Positions 50,830 to 58,369 of a DNA stretch of 64,000 nucleotides are shown in pieces. Position 1 is the stretch's first letter. Every line of letters starts with the position of its first letter. The notes beneath the pieces are model-generated. The model was not told the origin of the DNA, ran no database searches, and was given only the letters and a program-made list of their open reading frames with translations. The position numbers were made by a program, and so were the translations under genes. This DNA comes from UBA5314 sp035560815 (lineage in GTDB: Bacteria; Bacillota; Syntrophomonadia; Syntrophomonadales; Syntrophomonadaceae): assembly GCA_035560815.1 (NCBI GenBank), contig DATMYR010000069.1, positions 124,001-188,000 on the forward strand, given 5' to 3'.

Positions 50830-51930
50830 TTACTCCCTGCCCCCTTCCTTTTTGTTTCCTTCCGTTTTATTTCTTTTATCTCTTTGCTTAAAACCTGCGG
50901 TGGCTAGCCCATGGGCGGCTACGCCAGCTACCGCCAAGCCGGTGATGGCCTTGCCAAAGTTGTCTGGATCAAAGGGCATGGCACTCCCTGGAACATGGGC
51001 TAAATGGCTGTACATAGGGAAGTTGTCATAAAAGCCAGGCTCTGAACAGCCAATGCAGGGGTGGCCGGATTTGATCGGATAGCTGACGCCGTTGTTCCAC
51101 TGGGTAATGGCGCAGGCGTTATAGGTTGTGGGGCCTTTACATCCCACCTTATATAAACACCAGCCATGTTTGGCCCCTTCATCATCGAATTCTTCCACGA
51201 ACATACCGGCGTCGAAAAAGGCTCGCCGATTGCAGTTGTCATGGATGCGGTGATTGTAAAAGGCTTTCGGCCGTCCTAATCGGGTTAACTCCGGGATTCG
51301 ACCGAAGGTAAGATAATGAACGATGACCCCGGCTATAACTTCGGCGATTGGAGGGCAGCCGGGCACATCAATGACCGGTTTATCCCCAACAATGTTTTTG
51401 ACTGGCACAGCTCCAGTGGGATTGGGGTGGGCCCCCTGAACGCAGGTATTGGTGGCACAGGAACCATAGGCGATGACTGCAACCGAATCTCTGGCTGCTT
51501 CCAGCAATATGTCTTTCGCTGAGCGCCCTCCGATCGTGCAGTAAATGCCATTATCCTTTAAGGGAATACTCCCTTCCACCACCACTAAGTAGTTGCCTTT
51601 ATTGTCCTGCATGCTTTTCATTTTCGCTTCTTCCGCCTGCACCCCGGCTGCCGCTTGCAAGGTTTCCATGTAATCAAGGGAAATCATATTAAAAAGTAAT
51701 TCCGCTAACAGGGGGTGGGCGGTGCGGATAAAGGACTCTGCACAGCAGGTGCATTCCTGCAGGGACAGATAGATCACCGGTACACGCCGCTTGGTCTCCA
51801 AAGCCTGGGCAACCCGGGGAATAAAAGATGCCTCCAAACCCAGACTGGCGGTTAGAATGGCGCACATTTTAAGGAATTCCCGCCGGGAATAGCCCCTTTT
51901 GCGCATCGACTGGTAATAAGTATCATTCAC
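50830..51930 (-). CDS. [NiFe] hydrogenase small subunit with Tat signal
   Basis: The 366-residue subunit begins with a twin-arginine signal (SRREFLK at 15-21, then a hydrophobic segment to about 45). Iron-sulfur ligands are visible: CTCC, GYGSCATNTC, PGCPP, HDNCNRR, WCLYKVGCKG and HPCIGCSEPGFYD. The C-terminus has a hydrophobic helix (about 325-345) and a basic tail. It is therefore exported as a folded dimer and held at the outer membrane face. It is the first gene of the operon. Confidence 0.96.
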   Translation of the reverse strand: MNDTYYQSMRKRGYSRREFLKMCAILTASLGLEASFIPRVAQALETKRRVPVIYLSLQECTCCAESFIRTAHPLLAELLFNMISLDYMETLQAAAGVQAEEAKMKSMQDNKGNYLVVVEGSIPLKDNGIYCTIGGRSAKDILLEAARDSVAVIAYGSCATNTCVQGAHPNPTGAVPVKNIVGDKPVIDVPGCPPIAEVIAGVIVHYLTFGRIPELTRLGRPKAFYNHRIHDNCNRRAFFDAGMFVEEFDDEGAKHGWCLYKVGCKGPTTYNACAITQWNNGVSYPIKSGHPCIGCSEPGFYDNFPMYSHLAHVPGSAMPFDPDNFGKAITGLAVAGVAAHGLATAGFKQRDKRNKTEGNKKEGGRE

Positions 51931-52084
51931 AATGCCAACCTCCTAGCAATTCAAGGTCATACATAGTATCTTCCAGAGATTTATGGTTTATGTACATTGA
52001 AAGTTGCCGTGTGACGGGATGCAAATATGTGAATTAGAGTAGTTCAGTTCTCGCGCTCATCTCTTTCCCTGTCAAGGCGCGCAC

Positions 52085-52124
52085 GGGGATAGCCCTTTTG
52101 ATTTAAATCAAAAAGACTATCCCC
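52085..52124. terminator. long hairpin upstream of the hydrogenase operon
   Basis: GGGGATAG and an AT-rich TTTTGATTT arm mirror AAATCAAAAAG and CTATCCCC, giving about 18 paired bases. It lies just past the stop of the release-factor-like gene on the minus strand. It has no clear T-run beyond the stem, so it may be a terminator or a processing site. Confidence 0.6.
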
Positions 52125-52138
52125 GCCATCGATGTCTC

Positions 52139-53293
52139 CTAATAGCGAAATAGAGCGGCCAATTCCTGGCCAGATGGAATTTTCTCCGGATCCATCACAT
52201 AAACAGATCCGCCATTCATGATGGTCTGCATGGCGGCAAAGTCATACAAATCTTCATCACCAGGCTCAGCCTGCGGGTGAAGCTGCACACCATTGGCATC
52301 TGGATCAAAACAACCCCATTGTTCCGCACCATCAGCCAGGAATAGTATTTCCACCTGGCCGTTGTAGGCAGCGGGTGCGGCTTCCTGAATATCGTGGGTC
52401 GTCCGTCCGGTTCCCTGAAAGGGACCGTAATAGGTTAATGCTTCTTGTTCAGCTTTATGAAAATAGTGTTCGACCAGGGGCCAGGCCAGAGTCTGCAGAT
52501 CTTCGGCGCTGAGTTCTTCTGGATTACCCGGAATCGCTTCATCGCTCAAATAGGCGTAATTATTTGCGTCTCGGTAAATGGGGATGAGAAAATCAACGGC
52601 CATCAAAACCAGCGGCGCCCTTTCTTCTTTCAAGATGTCATGCAGGCCCCGGTCAATCAAACGGAAATATCGTAAAATATTGTCTTTGGAATCATCCGTT
52701 CCCACCCCTTGACCATGAAAAATGGCTGCTGCTTTTGAGTTTGTCCCTTCCAAGGTATTGCTGTGAAACTGCAGCTGTCTCTCTGGATCATCGAACTGAA
52801 GAGCCTCGGCCAGGCTATGGGGAATGCTGTCCAACGCTAATTCCTCAACACTGGCTCGTGTGCAGCGAAGGACCCGGACGCGATTCTGGCTGAGAGCTAA
52901 GACATAGAATCGACCATCTCCACTCAGTAATGGAAGTAGAGGTTTGAGATGAAACCGCTGTCCCATTTGGACCAATTCATTGCAGTGCAAGGGCAGGCGG
53001 AAGTGATAGAAGATATCTGAGGATAAGAAAATAGCCAGACTGTCCCGCTGGTGTTGCCAAAATTTTCGGTCATCGATTAGATCCTGAACGGGTTTCAAAA
53101 AAAATTTGGCTTCTGAAGTACGTAGTCCTTTGTTTAACAAACGCACTTCTGCTTCCCGGTAAAGATTCTTTAAGCGAATTGGACCTTGCTTCATTTGGAC
53201 TCCAGCCCGGTAAGTGGGGGAATATATGGTTACACAGGGGTCCGCTTTTATGTTCATTAAAGTAATAAAAGCCTCTTTATTCAATAAGTTCAT
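52139..53293 (-). CDS. bacterial eRF1-like (baeRF family) protein
   Basis: The product, 384 residues from ATG 53293 (AAGGAGGTCGGGCAA upstream), resembles the baeRF7/baeRF3-type 'host attachment' or release-factor-like group. N-terminal blocks are 'DPCVTIYSPTYRAGVQMKQG', NLYREAEVRLL and DSLAIFLSSDIFYHFRLPL. The central region is 'GRFYVLALSQNRVRVLRC' and the C-terminal domain 'APLVLMAVDFLIPIYRDANN'. Some family members carry a catalytic GGQ-like loop; none is evident here. A ribosome-rescue role is speculation. Confidence 0.7.
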   Translation of the reverse strand: MNLLNKEAFITLMNIKADPCVTIYSPTYRAGVQMKQGPIRLKNLYREAEVRLLNKGLRTSEAKFFLKPVQDLIDDRKFWQHQRDSLAIFLSSDIFYHFRLPLHCNELVQMGQRFHLKPLLPLLSGDGRFYVLALSQNRVRVLRCTRASVEELALDSIPHSLAEALQFDDPERQLQFHSNTLEGTNSKAAAIFHGQGVGTDDSKDNILRYFRLIDRGLHDILKEERAPLVLMAVDFLIPIYRDANNYAYLSDEAIPGNPEELSAEDLQTLAWPLVEHYFHKAEQEALTYYGPFQGTGRTTHDIQEAAPAAYNGQVEILFLADGAEQWGCFDPDANGVQLHPQAEPGDEDLYDFAAMQTIMNGGSVYVMDPEKIPSGQELAALFRY

Positions 53294-53461
53294 TTGCCCG
53301 ACCTCCTTGTAATTACAACTTAGTGTCCCCCGAGGCGGGCATAAATAATATATTTTCGGAATTATAATGTAATAAAAATCAAACAAATCGAGATGAATCG
53401 AGGCAGGTTTTCAATGCGGGGAGAACGCATCACAAATTGGATTGAGAGAATCTTCAGAAAA

Positions 53462-53495
53462 GTAAAAAGGAGTTGGTATTCTCATACCAACCCCT
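53462..53495 (-). terminator. terminator of zinc-ribbon copy B
   Basis: On the minus strand GTTGGTAT pairs with ATACCAAC around a 4-nt loop, then CCTTTTTAC. It resembles in design the terminator of copy A (37633..37668). Confidence 0.8.
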
Positions 53496-53511
53496 CTAAC
53501 ATACACACGTT

Positions 53512-53817
53512 TTAGTAAGCGCGGCTGCGTCTAGCCTGGAAACAGTCCCGGCAATAAACCGGTCTGTCACCTGTGGGTTCGAACGGAACCGAAGTTTCCT
53601 GCCCACAAGAAGCGCAAATCGTCTTAAACATAGGACGATCTTCTCTGCGAGAGCTGCTGCCATAACCATTACGCTGTTGTTTGCGGGCTCTTCTGCAATC
53701 GGGGCAACGACCCGGTTCGTTTTCGAAACCCTTTTCAGCGTAAAATTCTTGTTCTGATACTGAGAACAGGAATTCGGCGCCACAGTCTTTACATACTAAA
53801 TATTTGTCTTCCAGCAT
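53512..53817 (-). CDS. double zinc-ribbon protein (twin copy B)
   Basis: This 101-residue paralogue of 37678..37983 keeps all eight Cys (CKDCGAEF, CPDCR, CASCGQETSVPFEPTGDR, CRDCF) and the basic linker RKARKQQRNG. The first half is the zf-trcl module and the second a short zinc ribbon. The two copies differ mainly in the linker between the two sites (YGSSSRREDRP against QGNSRFKEDRP). The role is unknown, but the strong promoter and conserved leader point to high, regulated expression. Confidence 0.88.
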   Translation of the reverse strand: MLEDKYLVCKDCGAEFLFSVSEQEFYAEKGFENEPGRCPDCRRARKQQRNGYGSSSRREDRPMFKTICASCGQETSVPFEPTGDRPVYCRDCFQARRSRAY

Positions 53818-53923
53818 TTTTTCATCTCCCTTCCGGAGTTACTCTTGGACTACTTTCCCCAAAAAGGAGATCAATTAAGAACAAGGCAATACTCACTATA
53901 AGCCATGGGGAAGTCATTGTCAA
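53818..53923 (-). promoter_or_regulatory. strong sigma-A promoter and structured leader of zinc-ribbon copy B
   Basis: On the minus strand TTGACA (53918-53923), a 17-bp spacer and TATAGT (53895-53900) lie ahead of a leader that begins near GCCTTGTTCTT. ATCTCCTTT (53863-53871) can pair over 9 bp to the Shine-Dalgarno AAGGGAGAT (53824-53832). Design and the AGTCCAAG block are shared with copy A. Confidence 0.75.
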
Positions 53924-54033
53924 ATAATTTGCGAAAAAAATTTTCCGATAAGTGGAACAAACTGCATTTGACGGGAAATGATTGCCCAATAAGGGTACCT
54001 GAGGCAAAATAGAGAGAGGAGGTGTTTTCAATC

Positions 54034-54204
54034 ATGGCGGGAGAAATAGGCAATTTGAGCATTGAAGCATTGGTTGAGGATTTGGCCCACCTGATTTGGC
54101 TCGTTGAAGAGGCCATCAAACAAGGTGAGGAGGATGAACAGGACACTGCTTATTGGAAAGGTCTGCTGTCCCGTCTGAAGAACTCATCCTATAAAATGAA
54201 GTAG
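54034..54204 (+). CDS. small acidic helical protein of unknown function
   Basis: The 56-residue product from ATG 54034 follows AGAGGAGGTG (12 bases upstream); a GTG at 54022 is also in frame. It is two amphipathic helices, IEALVEDLAHLIWLVEEAI and DTAYWKGLLSRLKNSSYK, with no membrane segment. It resembles small helical-hairpin proteins of spore formers, but I do not know a function. Confidence 0.55.
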   Translation: MAGEIGNLSIEALVEDLAHLIWLVEEAIKQGEEDEQDTAYWKGLLSRLKNSSYKMK

Positions 54205-54413
54205 CTCAATGAATCCAGACCATAGAATAAATGGAAAGTCAGGTTGTTATCAACCGCATTTGTCGAAAATAGCTTTTCTATCCTTCTAACATGGTATATA
54301 TTAATAGCAGGATTTGTCGTTCATTGCTGAATTTTATAGAAGTATCTGTACAGCAAGTCATTCCAAAGGGGAGATGGCATTACCAAGATTTCGTTATTAA
54401 TGGAGGTGTTACT

Positions 54414-54605
54414 ATGAAACTGAACCTGGGAACAGTCATCAAGTTCAGCATCCTGGGGTTCGTGATTCTGGTACTGGTACTAACCGGTTGTTTTGCGATT
54501 TTTAAGGGTGTGACTCTCAAAAACCCAAATCATTTTGGGCGAGATGGCCATCATGTGGAATTCAAGCATTCGATGCATGATAATTCGTTTTATAAAGCAA
54601 AATAA
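54414..54605 (+). CDS. small lipoprotein or membrane peptide
   Basis: The 63-residue product from ATG 54414 (TGGAGGTGTTACT upstream) has a basic start and one hydrophobic segment (residues 8-30) that contains LVLTGC, a usable lipobox at Cys26. The remainder is short, His- and Asn-rich (NHFGRDGHHVEFKHSMHDN). It is likely exported. The His-rich tail might bind a metal. No family is recognised. Confidence 0.55.
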   Translation: MKLNLGTVIKFSILGFVILVLVLTGCFAIFKGVTLKNPNHFGRDGHHVEFKHSMHDNSFYKAK

Positions 54606-54687
54606 AGGGAAAGATGTATATAGGGCAGGATATAAACAAGTCTTTGGGATTTGTAATGATCTCAAGAGGATATTCAGGCTGATGATG

Positions 54688-54722
54688 GGGAGTAGAGGCA
54701 TCTATCCTCTGCTTCCTTTTTG
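54688..54722 (+). terminator. terminator upstream of the glycosyltransferase gene
   Basis: AGTAGAGG pairs with CCTCTGCT (one G-T pair) around a 7-nt loop and is followed by TCCTTTTTG, about 80 bases past the small lipoprotein gene. Confidence 0.65.
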
Positions 54723-54874
54723 TATGCGCCTGCCCGGGTGTGACCGAAATATGTTGTATACTGAAGCAAATTCTGGTAAAGTTGAAAAGGTAGCCAAACC
54801 CCTTTTGTCCCTATACACATCTTCTATTTCGCGAGGGACAAACTGCAATTATTCAGAGGAAGGGGTCTTCAGCG

Positions 54875-56320
54875 TTGTTTGAGGGCTGGTTGTTTTATAC
54901 CCTTACAGTGGTTGTCACGATTTCAGAAGCATTGGTCATGTTAGTTCTACTTTATTACTACTATGTATCCGTCGCCGGTTGGCGGAAACACAACGAAGAG
55001 AAAGATTTTGTACCGACAAAAAGATTTGCCCTTATTACGGCTGCGCATAATGAAGAAGCCGTCATTCGATATCACATCGAAAGTATAAAGTCGTTAAATT
55101 ATCCCCAGGATATGTTTGATATTTATATTATTGCTGACAACTGCACGGATCAGACGGCTGCTGTTGCTCGCGCAGAAGGGGTTAACGTATTCGAACGTTT
55201 TTCTCCCCAAAGGGGTAAAGGTTTTGCTCTGGAATGGATGTTCAATGAGCTCTTTCAGATGGAAGAACAAAAATACGATGCCATCTGCCTTTTTGATGCC
55301 GATAATGTAGTCTCCTCGAATTTCCTTTTGGAGATGAACTCCAAGTTAAAAAAAGGCTACCGGTCTATCCAGGGCTATCTGGATACCAAAAACCCCAACG
55401 ACTCCTGGGTTACAGCCTGCTATGCCACGGCCTACTGGTCCATGAACCGCATGTGGCAGCTGGCTCGCTACAATCGCGGTCTATCCAACGCTTTGGGCGG
55501 TACCGGTGTTTGCTTAGAATACAATCTGCTTAAAGAATATGGATGGGGCGCTACCTGCCTGACAGAAGATCTTGAGTTTACCATGAAATTATTGCTTAAC
55601 GGCATTAAGACTTCATGGGCGCACGAAGCCAAGGTTTATGATGAAAAACCGGTTTATTTTTCCCAGACATGGAAACAACGCACCCGTTGGTTGAGTGGTC
55701 ACTGGGATGTAGCTTTCCGTTACATGGTTCCTCTGATTAAAAAGGGAATCAAGGAAAGAAAATGGTATCCCATCGATGGTGCTATCTATCTCTTCCAACC
55801 TATTGCTATTTTAGCTATGCTATTTAATTGCCTGATGGGATTTGTCCCTTATGTTTCCCACACACCGATTTTTGCTTCTCCAATCACAGCCATGGCCCCG
55901 GCTTGGGCCTGGTGGGCATTTGGAATTCTCGGTTATTGTTATCCCATGCTGGGCTTATTGCTAGAGGGTGCCCCCAAAAAAGCATATTTGTATTATATAA
56001 CCTATCCTATATACGGCTTTACATGGTTCCCGGTTACCGTATGGGGTTTGATTAATCACAGCAACCAGGAGGATTGGGCCCATACCGTTCATCATCGGGG
56101 AATTTCTATTAATACTTTGGAATCCGCCAAAGCGGCCAAACTGGAATTAGCCTCCACTGCAACCAATGTGGAAATTCCTGGACCGCCACAGCTTCAGGTT
56201 CATACCAGTAGGGTTGCTCCCCGGACCAAGAGCACGAAAAAAACCGCTGCGAGAAGGAGTTTCACGCCCCAGGAAGACAACTTCAGCTTGCAAAGCAGTG
56301 CAGTTGAGGAGCAGGCTTAG
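54875..56320 (+). CDS. membrane glycosyltransferase family 2
   Basis: The 481-residue protein, TTG start behind GAGGAAGGGG, has an N-terminal membrane helix and a GT-A catalytic domain. The catalytic motifs are FALITAAHNEEAVI, IIADNCTDQT, CLFDADNVVSSNFL (DxD), CLTEDLEFTM (acid/base ED) and QRTRWLSGHW (QxxRW). This is the pattern of processive synthases of the BcsA/HasA group. Three to four C-terminal helices follow (about 290-400), then a basic, disordered tail (RVAPRTKSTKKTAARR). It probably makes a surface polysaccharide from UDP-sugars. No partner genes are near. Confidence 0.88.
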   Translation: MFEGWLFYTLTVVVTISEALVMLVLLYYYYVSVAGWRKHNEEKDFVPTKRFALITAAHNEEAVIRYHIESIKSLNYPQDMFDIYIIADNCTDQTAAVARAEGVNVFERFSPQRGKGFALEWMFNELFQMEEQKYDAICLFDADNVVSSNFLLEMNSKLKKGYRSIQGYLDTKNPNDSWVTACYATAYWSMNRMWQLARYNRGLSNALGGTGVCLEYNLLKEYGWGATCLTEDLEFTMKLLLNGIKTSWAHEAKVYDEKPVYFSQTWKQRTRWLSGHWDVAFRYMVPLIKKGIKERKWYPIDGAIYLFQPIAILAMLFNCLMGFVPYVSHTPIFASPITAMAPAWAWWAFGILGYCYPMLGLLLEGAPKKAYLYYITYPIYGFTWFPVTVWGLINHSNQEDWAHTVHHRGISINTLESAKAAKLELASTATNVEIPGPPQLQVHTSRVAPRTKSTKKTAARRSFTPQEDNFSLQSSAVEEQA

Positions 56321-56365
56321 AATAATTACTAAAAGAGCCTGGTTCCCAGGTTGCATAAGAAATAC

Positions 56366-56404
56366 AAAGCAATGCCAGATCGCGTATGATGGCATTGCTT
56401 TTAA
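56366..56404 (+). terminator. terminator of the glycosyltransferase gene
   Basis: A 12-bp stem (AAAGCAATGCCA with its complement at 56390-56401) and a 12-nt loop are followed by TTTAATTT. Confidence 0.88.
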
Positions 56405-56461
56405 TTTATGGGATATTCGTCTTTGTTTATGTTCTTTACCGTCGCCAAGTTAATACTATTT

Positions 56462-56494
56462 GTATAAAAAAAAAGAGGAGGTATAGCCTCCTCT
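56462..56494 (-). terminator. terminator of the agrD transcript
   Basis: On the minus strand AGAGGAGG pairs with CCTCCTCT around CTATA and runs into a long T tract (TTTTTTTTTATAC). It lies about 150 bases past the agrD stop. Confidence 0.92.
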
Positions 56495-56560
56495 CGCGGT
56501 TTTGTCTTCACCAGTCGTGAAATTTGCATCCCATTTAGTGGGGAAGCCTCTAGAGAGTGG

Positions 56561-56630
56561 CGATCTTCGGGAAATAGAATCAAGCAGGATAGTGATTAAT
56601 CGCACTGCTCGTCTGCTTAACCGAAGATCG
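56561..56630 (-). ncRNA. nested hairpin in the agrD 3' UTR
   Basis: CGATCTTCGG (56561-56570) and CCGAAGATCG (56621-56630) are a perfect 10-bp pair. Inside them AAGCAG/CTGCTT (6 bp) and AGTG/CACT (4 bp) can form a stacked second and third stem. The 70-nt element lies 14 bases after the agrD stop codon and before the terminator. It is a structured untranslated region; no known family is recognised. Confidence 0.45.
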
Positions 56631-56643
56631 GCATGCTTTCATC

Positions 56644-56766
56644 TTACTCCGGTAGTTTGGGCTGGTACCAAAGCAACCAACAAGCCGGTTTCATACCGCC
56701 AGCGGCTACGAAAAGGAGGAACACCGAAACCATTTGCAGCATCATTACTTTCAGGGGCTTGCGCAT
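56644..56766 (-). CDS. agrD: AgrD-like cyclic peptide pheromone precursor
   Basis: The 40-residue product starts at ATG 56766 behind a perfect GGAAGGAGGTGATAGGG. A basic, amphipathic leader (MRKPLKVMML then a hydrophobic VSVFLLFVAA) is followed by GGMKPA, a single Cys29 and the tail WLLWYQPKLPE. The Cys plus 'YQPKxPE' ending matches AgrD precursors of Firmicutes: AgrB cuts after the ring and the Cys29 thiol closes a thiolactone with residue 33 or 34. AgrB, kinase and LytTR regulator genes lie just upstream on the same strand. The gene is too short for usual gene callers. It has its own promoter and terminator. Confidence 0.9.
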   Translation of the reverse strand: MRKPLKVMMLQMVSVFLLFVAAGGMKPACWLLWYQPKLPE

Positions 56767-56811
56767 CCCTATCACCTCCTTCCAAATAATAGAAGCCAAA
56801 ACACTATCTTA

Positions 56812-56839
56812 CATATAACATATTCAGAAAAAATTTCAA
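56812..56839 (-). promoter_or_regulatory. predicted agrD promoter
   Basis: On the minus strand TTGAAA (56834-56839), a 16-bp spacer and TATATG (56812-56817) make a plausible sigma-A promoter. The predicted start leaves a leader of about 40 nt to the ATG. Its -10 lies inside one arm of a 10-bp inverted repeat (56813-56822 with 56879-56888). Confidence 0.6.
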
Positions 56840-56849
56840 GAATAGTTCC

Positions 56850-56879
56850 CCGAACGGGTCGATATTCGTCCCCAATGGT
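56850..56879 (-). promoter_or_regulatory. candidate LytTR (AgrA-type) operator of agrD
   Basis: Two 9-bp direct repeats, ACCATTGGG (56871-56879) and CCCGTTCGG (56850-56858), are separated by exactly 12 bp. Each matches 8 of 9 positions of the LytTR consensus [TA][AC][CA]GTTN[AG][TG]. The second ends 10 bp before the -35 box, the position expected for activation. Confidence 0.6.
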
Positions 56880-56996
56880 ATGTTATATAGAGAAAAGAGA
56901 TGAAAAAGAAAATGAATGGCTAGGCGTAGTGTATCGATGCTAATAAATAGTGAAAAAAGCTGTGGGATTCAGAAGGGCTATCCTGTATGTTATGTA

Positions 56997-57716
56997 TCAG
57001 GCGTGCAGCAATTTTCTAAGTTCTGCCTCCTGGCTGCGGCTTAACATGATCTTGTCATTACTGTCCGTTAAAATCTGGTAAGTCTTACCTGAGCGGACAA
57101 TTGCTCTGACATGCTGCAGGTTAATCAGGTAGCTTCTATGGCTTTGGAAAAAACCGTATTGATTCAATTCCTGCTTAAGTGCCTGCAATGAACCGCGAAG
57201 AAGAAATTCACCCGCTGTGGTCCTGATATGAATACGGGGTTTCCGGCTTTCTATGTAGATGATCTCGCTGGGTTTGAGCAGAATACGCTTCCCCTGATTT
57301 TCTATCACGATATTAGCTTCCAAAGGGTTCTTACTCGATTTGGGGTTGTTATTTCGATCTATAATTCTATTTACAGTTTTTTTGATCCTTTCTTCATTGA
57401 ATGGCTTGAGGAGGTAGTCGAAGGAGTAGAACTCAAAGGCTTTGAGAGCAAAATCCGGGTAGGCGGTGGCAAATACGAGGAGAATTTCTGGTTGTTCCTG
57501 CGTCAGCTGGTTGGCCAATTCAAGACCGTTCATACCTGGCATATCGATGTCCAGGAAGACAGCCTGGGGTTTAACTTCCCGGGCCGTTTGCAATCCTTCG
57601 GTGCCGCTGGCAGCTATAGACACGATTACGTCCTGGACTTCTTCAATAATTTTCTTCAAGTACAGCCGGGTAGCCCGGTCGTCATCGACCACTAGAATGT
57701 TTAGTTTCACCATCAT
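56997..57716 (-). CDS. agrA: LytTR-family response regulator (AgrA-like)
   Basis: The 239-residue protein has a receiver domain (NILVVDDDRATRLYLKK; phosphorylated Asp56 in FLDIDMPGMNG; Lys in LLKPFNEE). The C-terminal LytTR DNA-binding domain is at about 135-237 (LLKPSEIIYIESRKPRIHI, FFQSHRSYLINLQHVRAI). It overlaps the 3' end of the agrB gene by about 35 bases, so the two are co-translated. It should activate agrD in response to phosphorylation by the adjacent kinase. The preferred start is ATG 57716, five bases after GAAGGGG. Confidence 0.94.
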   Translation of the reverse strand: MMVKLNILVVDDDRATRLYLKKIIEEVQDVIVSIAASGTEGLQTAREVKPQAVFLDIDMPGMNGLELANQLTQEQPEILLVFATAYPDFALKAFEFYSFDYLLKPFNEERIKKTVNRIIDRNNNPKSSKNPLEANIVIENQGKRILLKPSEIIYIESRKPRIHIRTTAGEFLLRGSLQALKQELNQYGFFQSHRSYLINLQHVRAIVRSGKTYQILTDSNDKIMLSRSQEAELRKLLHA

Positions 57717-58350
57717 CTTCACCCCTTCTACCGAAGGCCAGGATATGATCGATCTGGTGTAAAAAGAAATAACCGCCGGGAGTGACAGTAAACACCTGTT
57801 CCAGCATGCCCAAAGCCAGGGGAATCACAAGAAAGCTCAGCCGATTTGTTCTGGCAAGTAGCAGCATAATGAATAAATAAAGGCAAACCACGAACAAGGA
57901 TAAGCGTTTGAACTTATTTATTTCATTAGTATTTGTAATGGGTTTGTTTGCCGTATCACCGGGAGCATATTTCCATAATGAAGCAGCGGCTAAAAAACAG
58001 GATGATAAAGGAATCAGGAATAGCATAGATTTAGTAATTACTGAATTGAGAATATGGGCAGCCCAACCCAGCAGCAGAAAACATATGGTTCCTCCAATGA
58101 GGCAGCGGTAGTACTCACTGCAATGCTCGCCTCCGGAAACCAAGCGCAGAACCCCGGCTGCTGTTAAAACTATAAGAACTTCAGGAAAAATACCAAAGAG
58201 CCAGGAGAGAAGTAATATAATCAGCAGTTTGATGCTTTCTCCAATCAGCAGTTCCAGGCCAAAGGCCATGCGCGATTCCTGCTTTAAGCTGGAACCCAAC
58301 TCCCGCGCCAAACAGGCGGCCCAGCGGACGGCCAGTTGATGAATACTCAC
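57682..58350 (-). CDS. agrB: AgrB-like pheromone-processing membrane peptidase
   Basis: The 222-residue protein has about five membrane helices and the AgrB active site. RLVSGGEHCSEYYRC supplies His76 and Cys83, the same seven-residue spacing as the His/Cys pair of staphylococcal AgrB. It cleaves the C-terminus of the AgrD precursor and helps to cyclise and export the pheromone. The GTG start at 58350 follows GAAGGGGGCCGGAG. It lies 19 bases after the kinase and overlaps the regulator, giving an operon order sensor, kinase, agrB, agrA. Confidence 0.95.
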   Translation of the reverse strand: MSIHQLAVRWAACLARELGSSLKQESRMAFGLELLIGESIKLLIILLLSWLFGIFPEVLIVLTAAGVLRLVSGGEHCSEYYRCLIGGTICFLLLGWAAHILNSVITKSMLFLIPLSSCFLAAASLWKYAPGDTANKPITNTNEINKFKRLSLFVVCLYLFIMLLLARTNRLSFLVIPLALGMLEQVFTVTPGGYFFLHQIDHILAFGRRGEDDGETKHSSGR

Positions 58351-58369
58351 AAATGCTCCGGCCCCCTTC

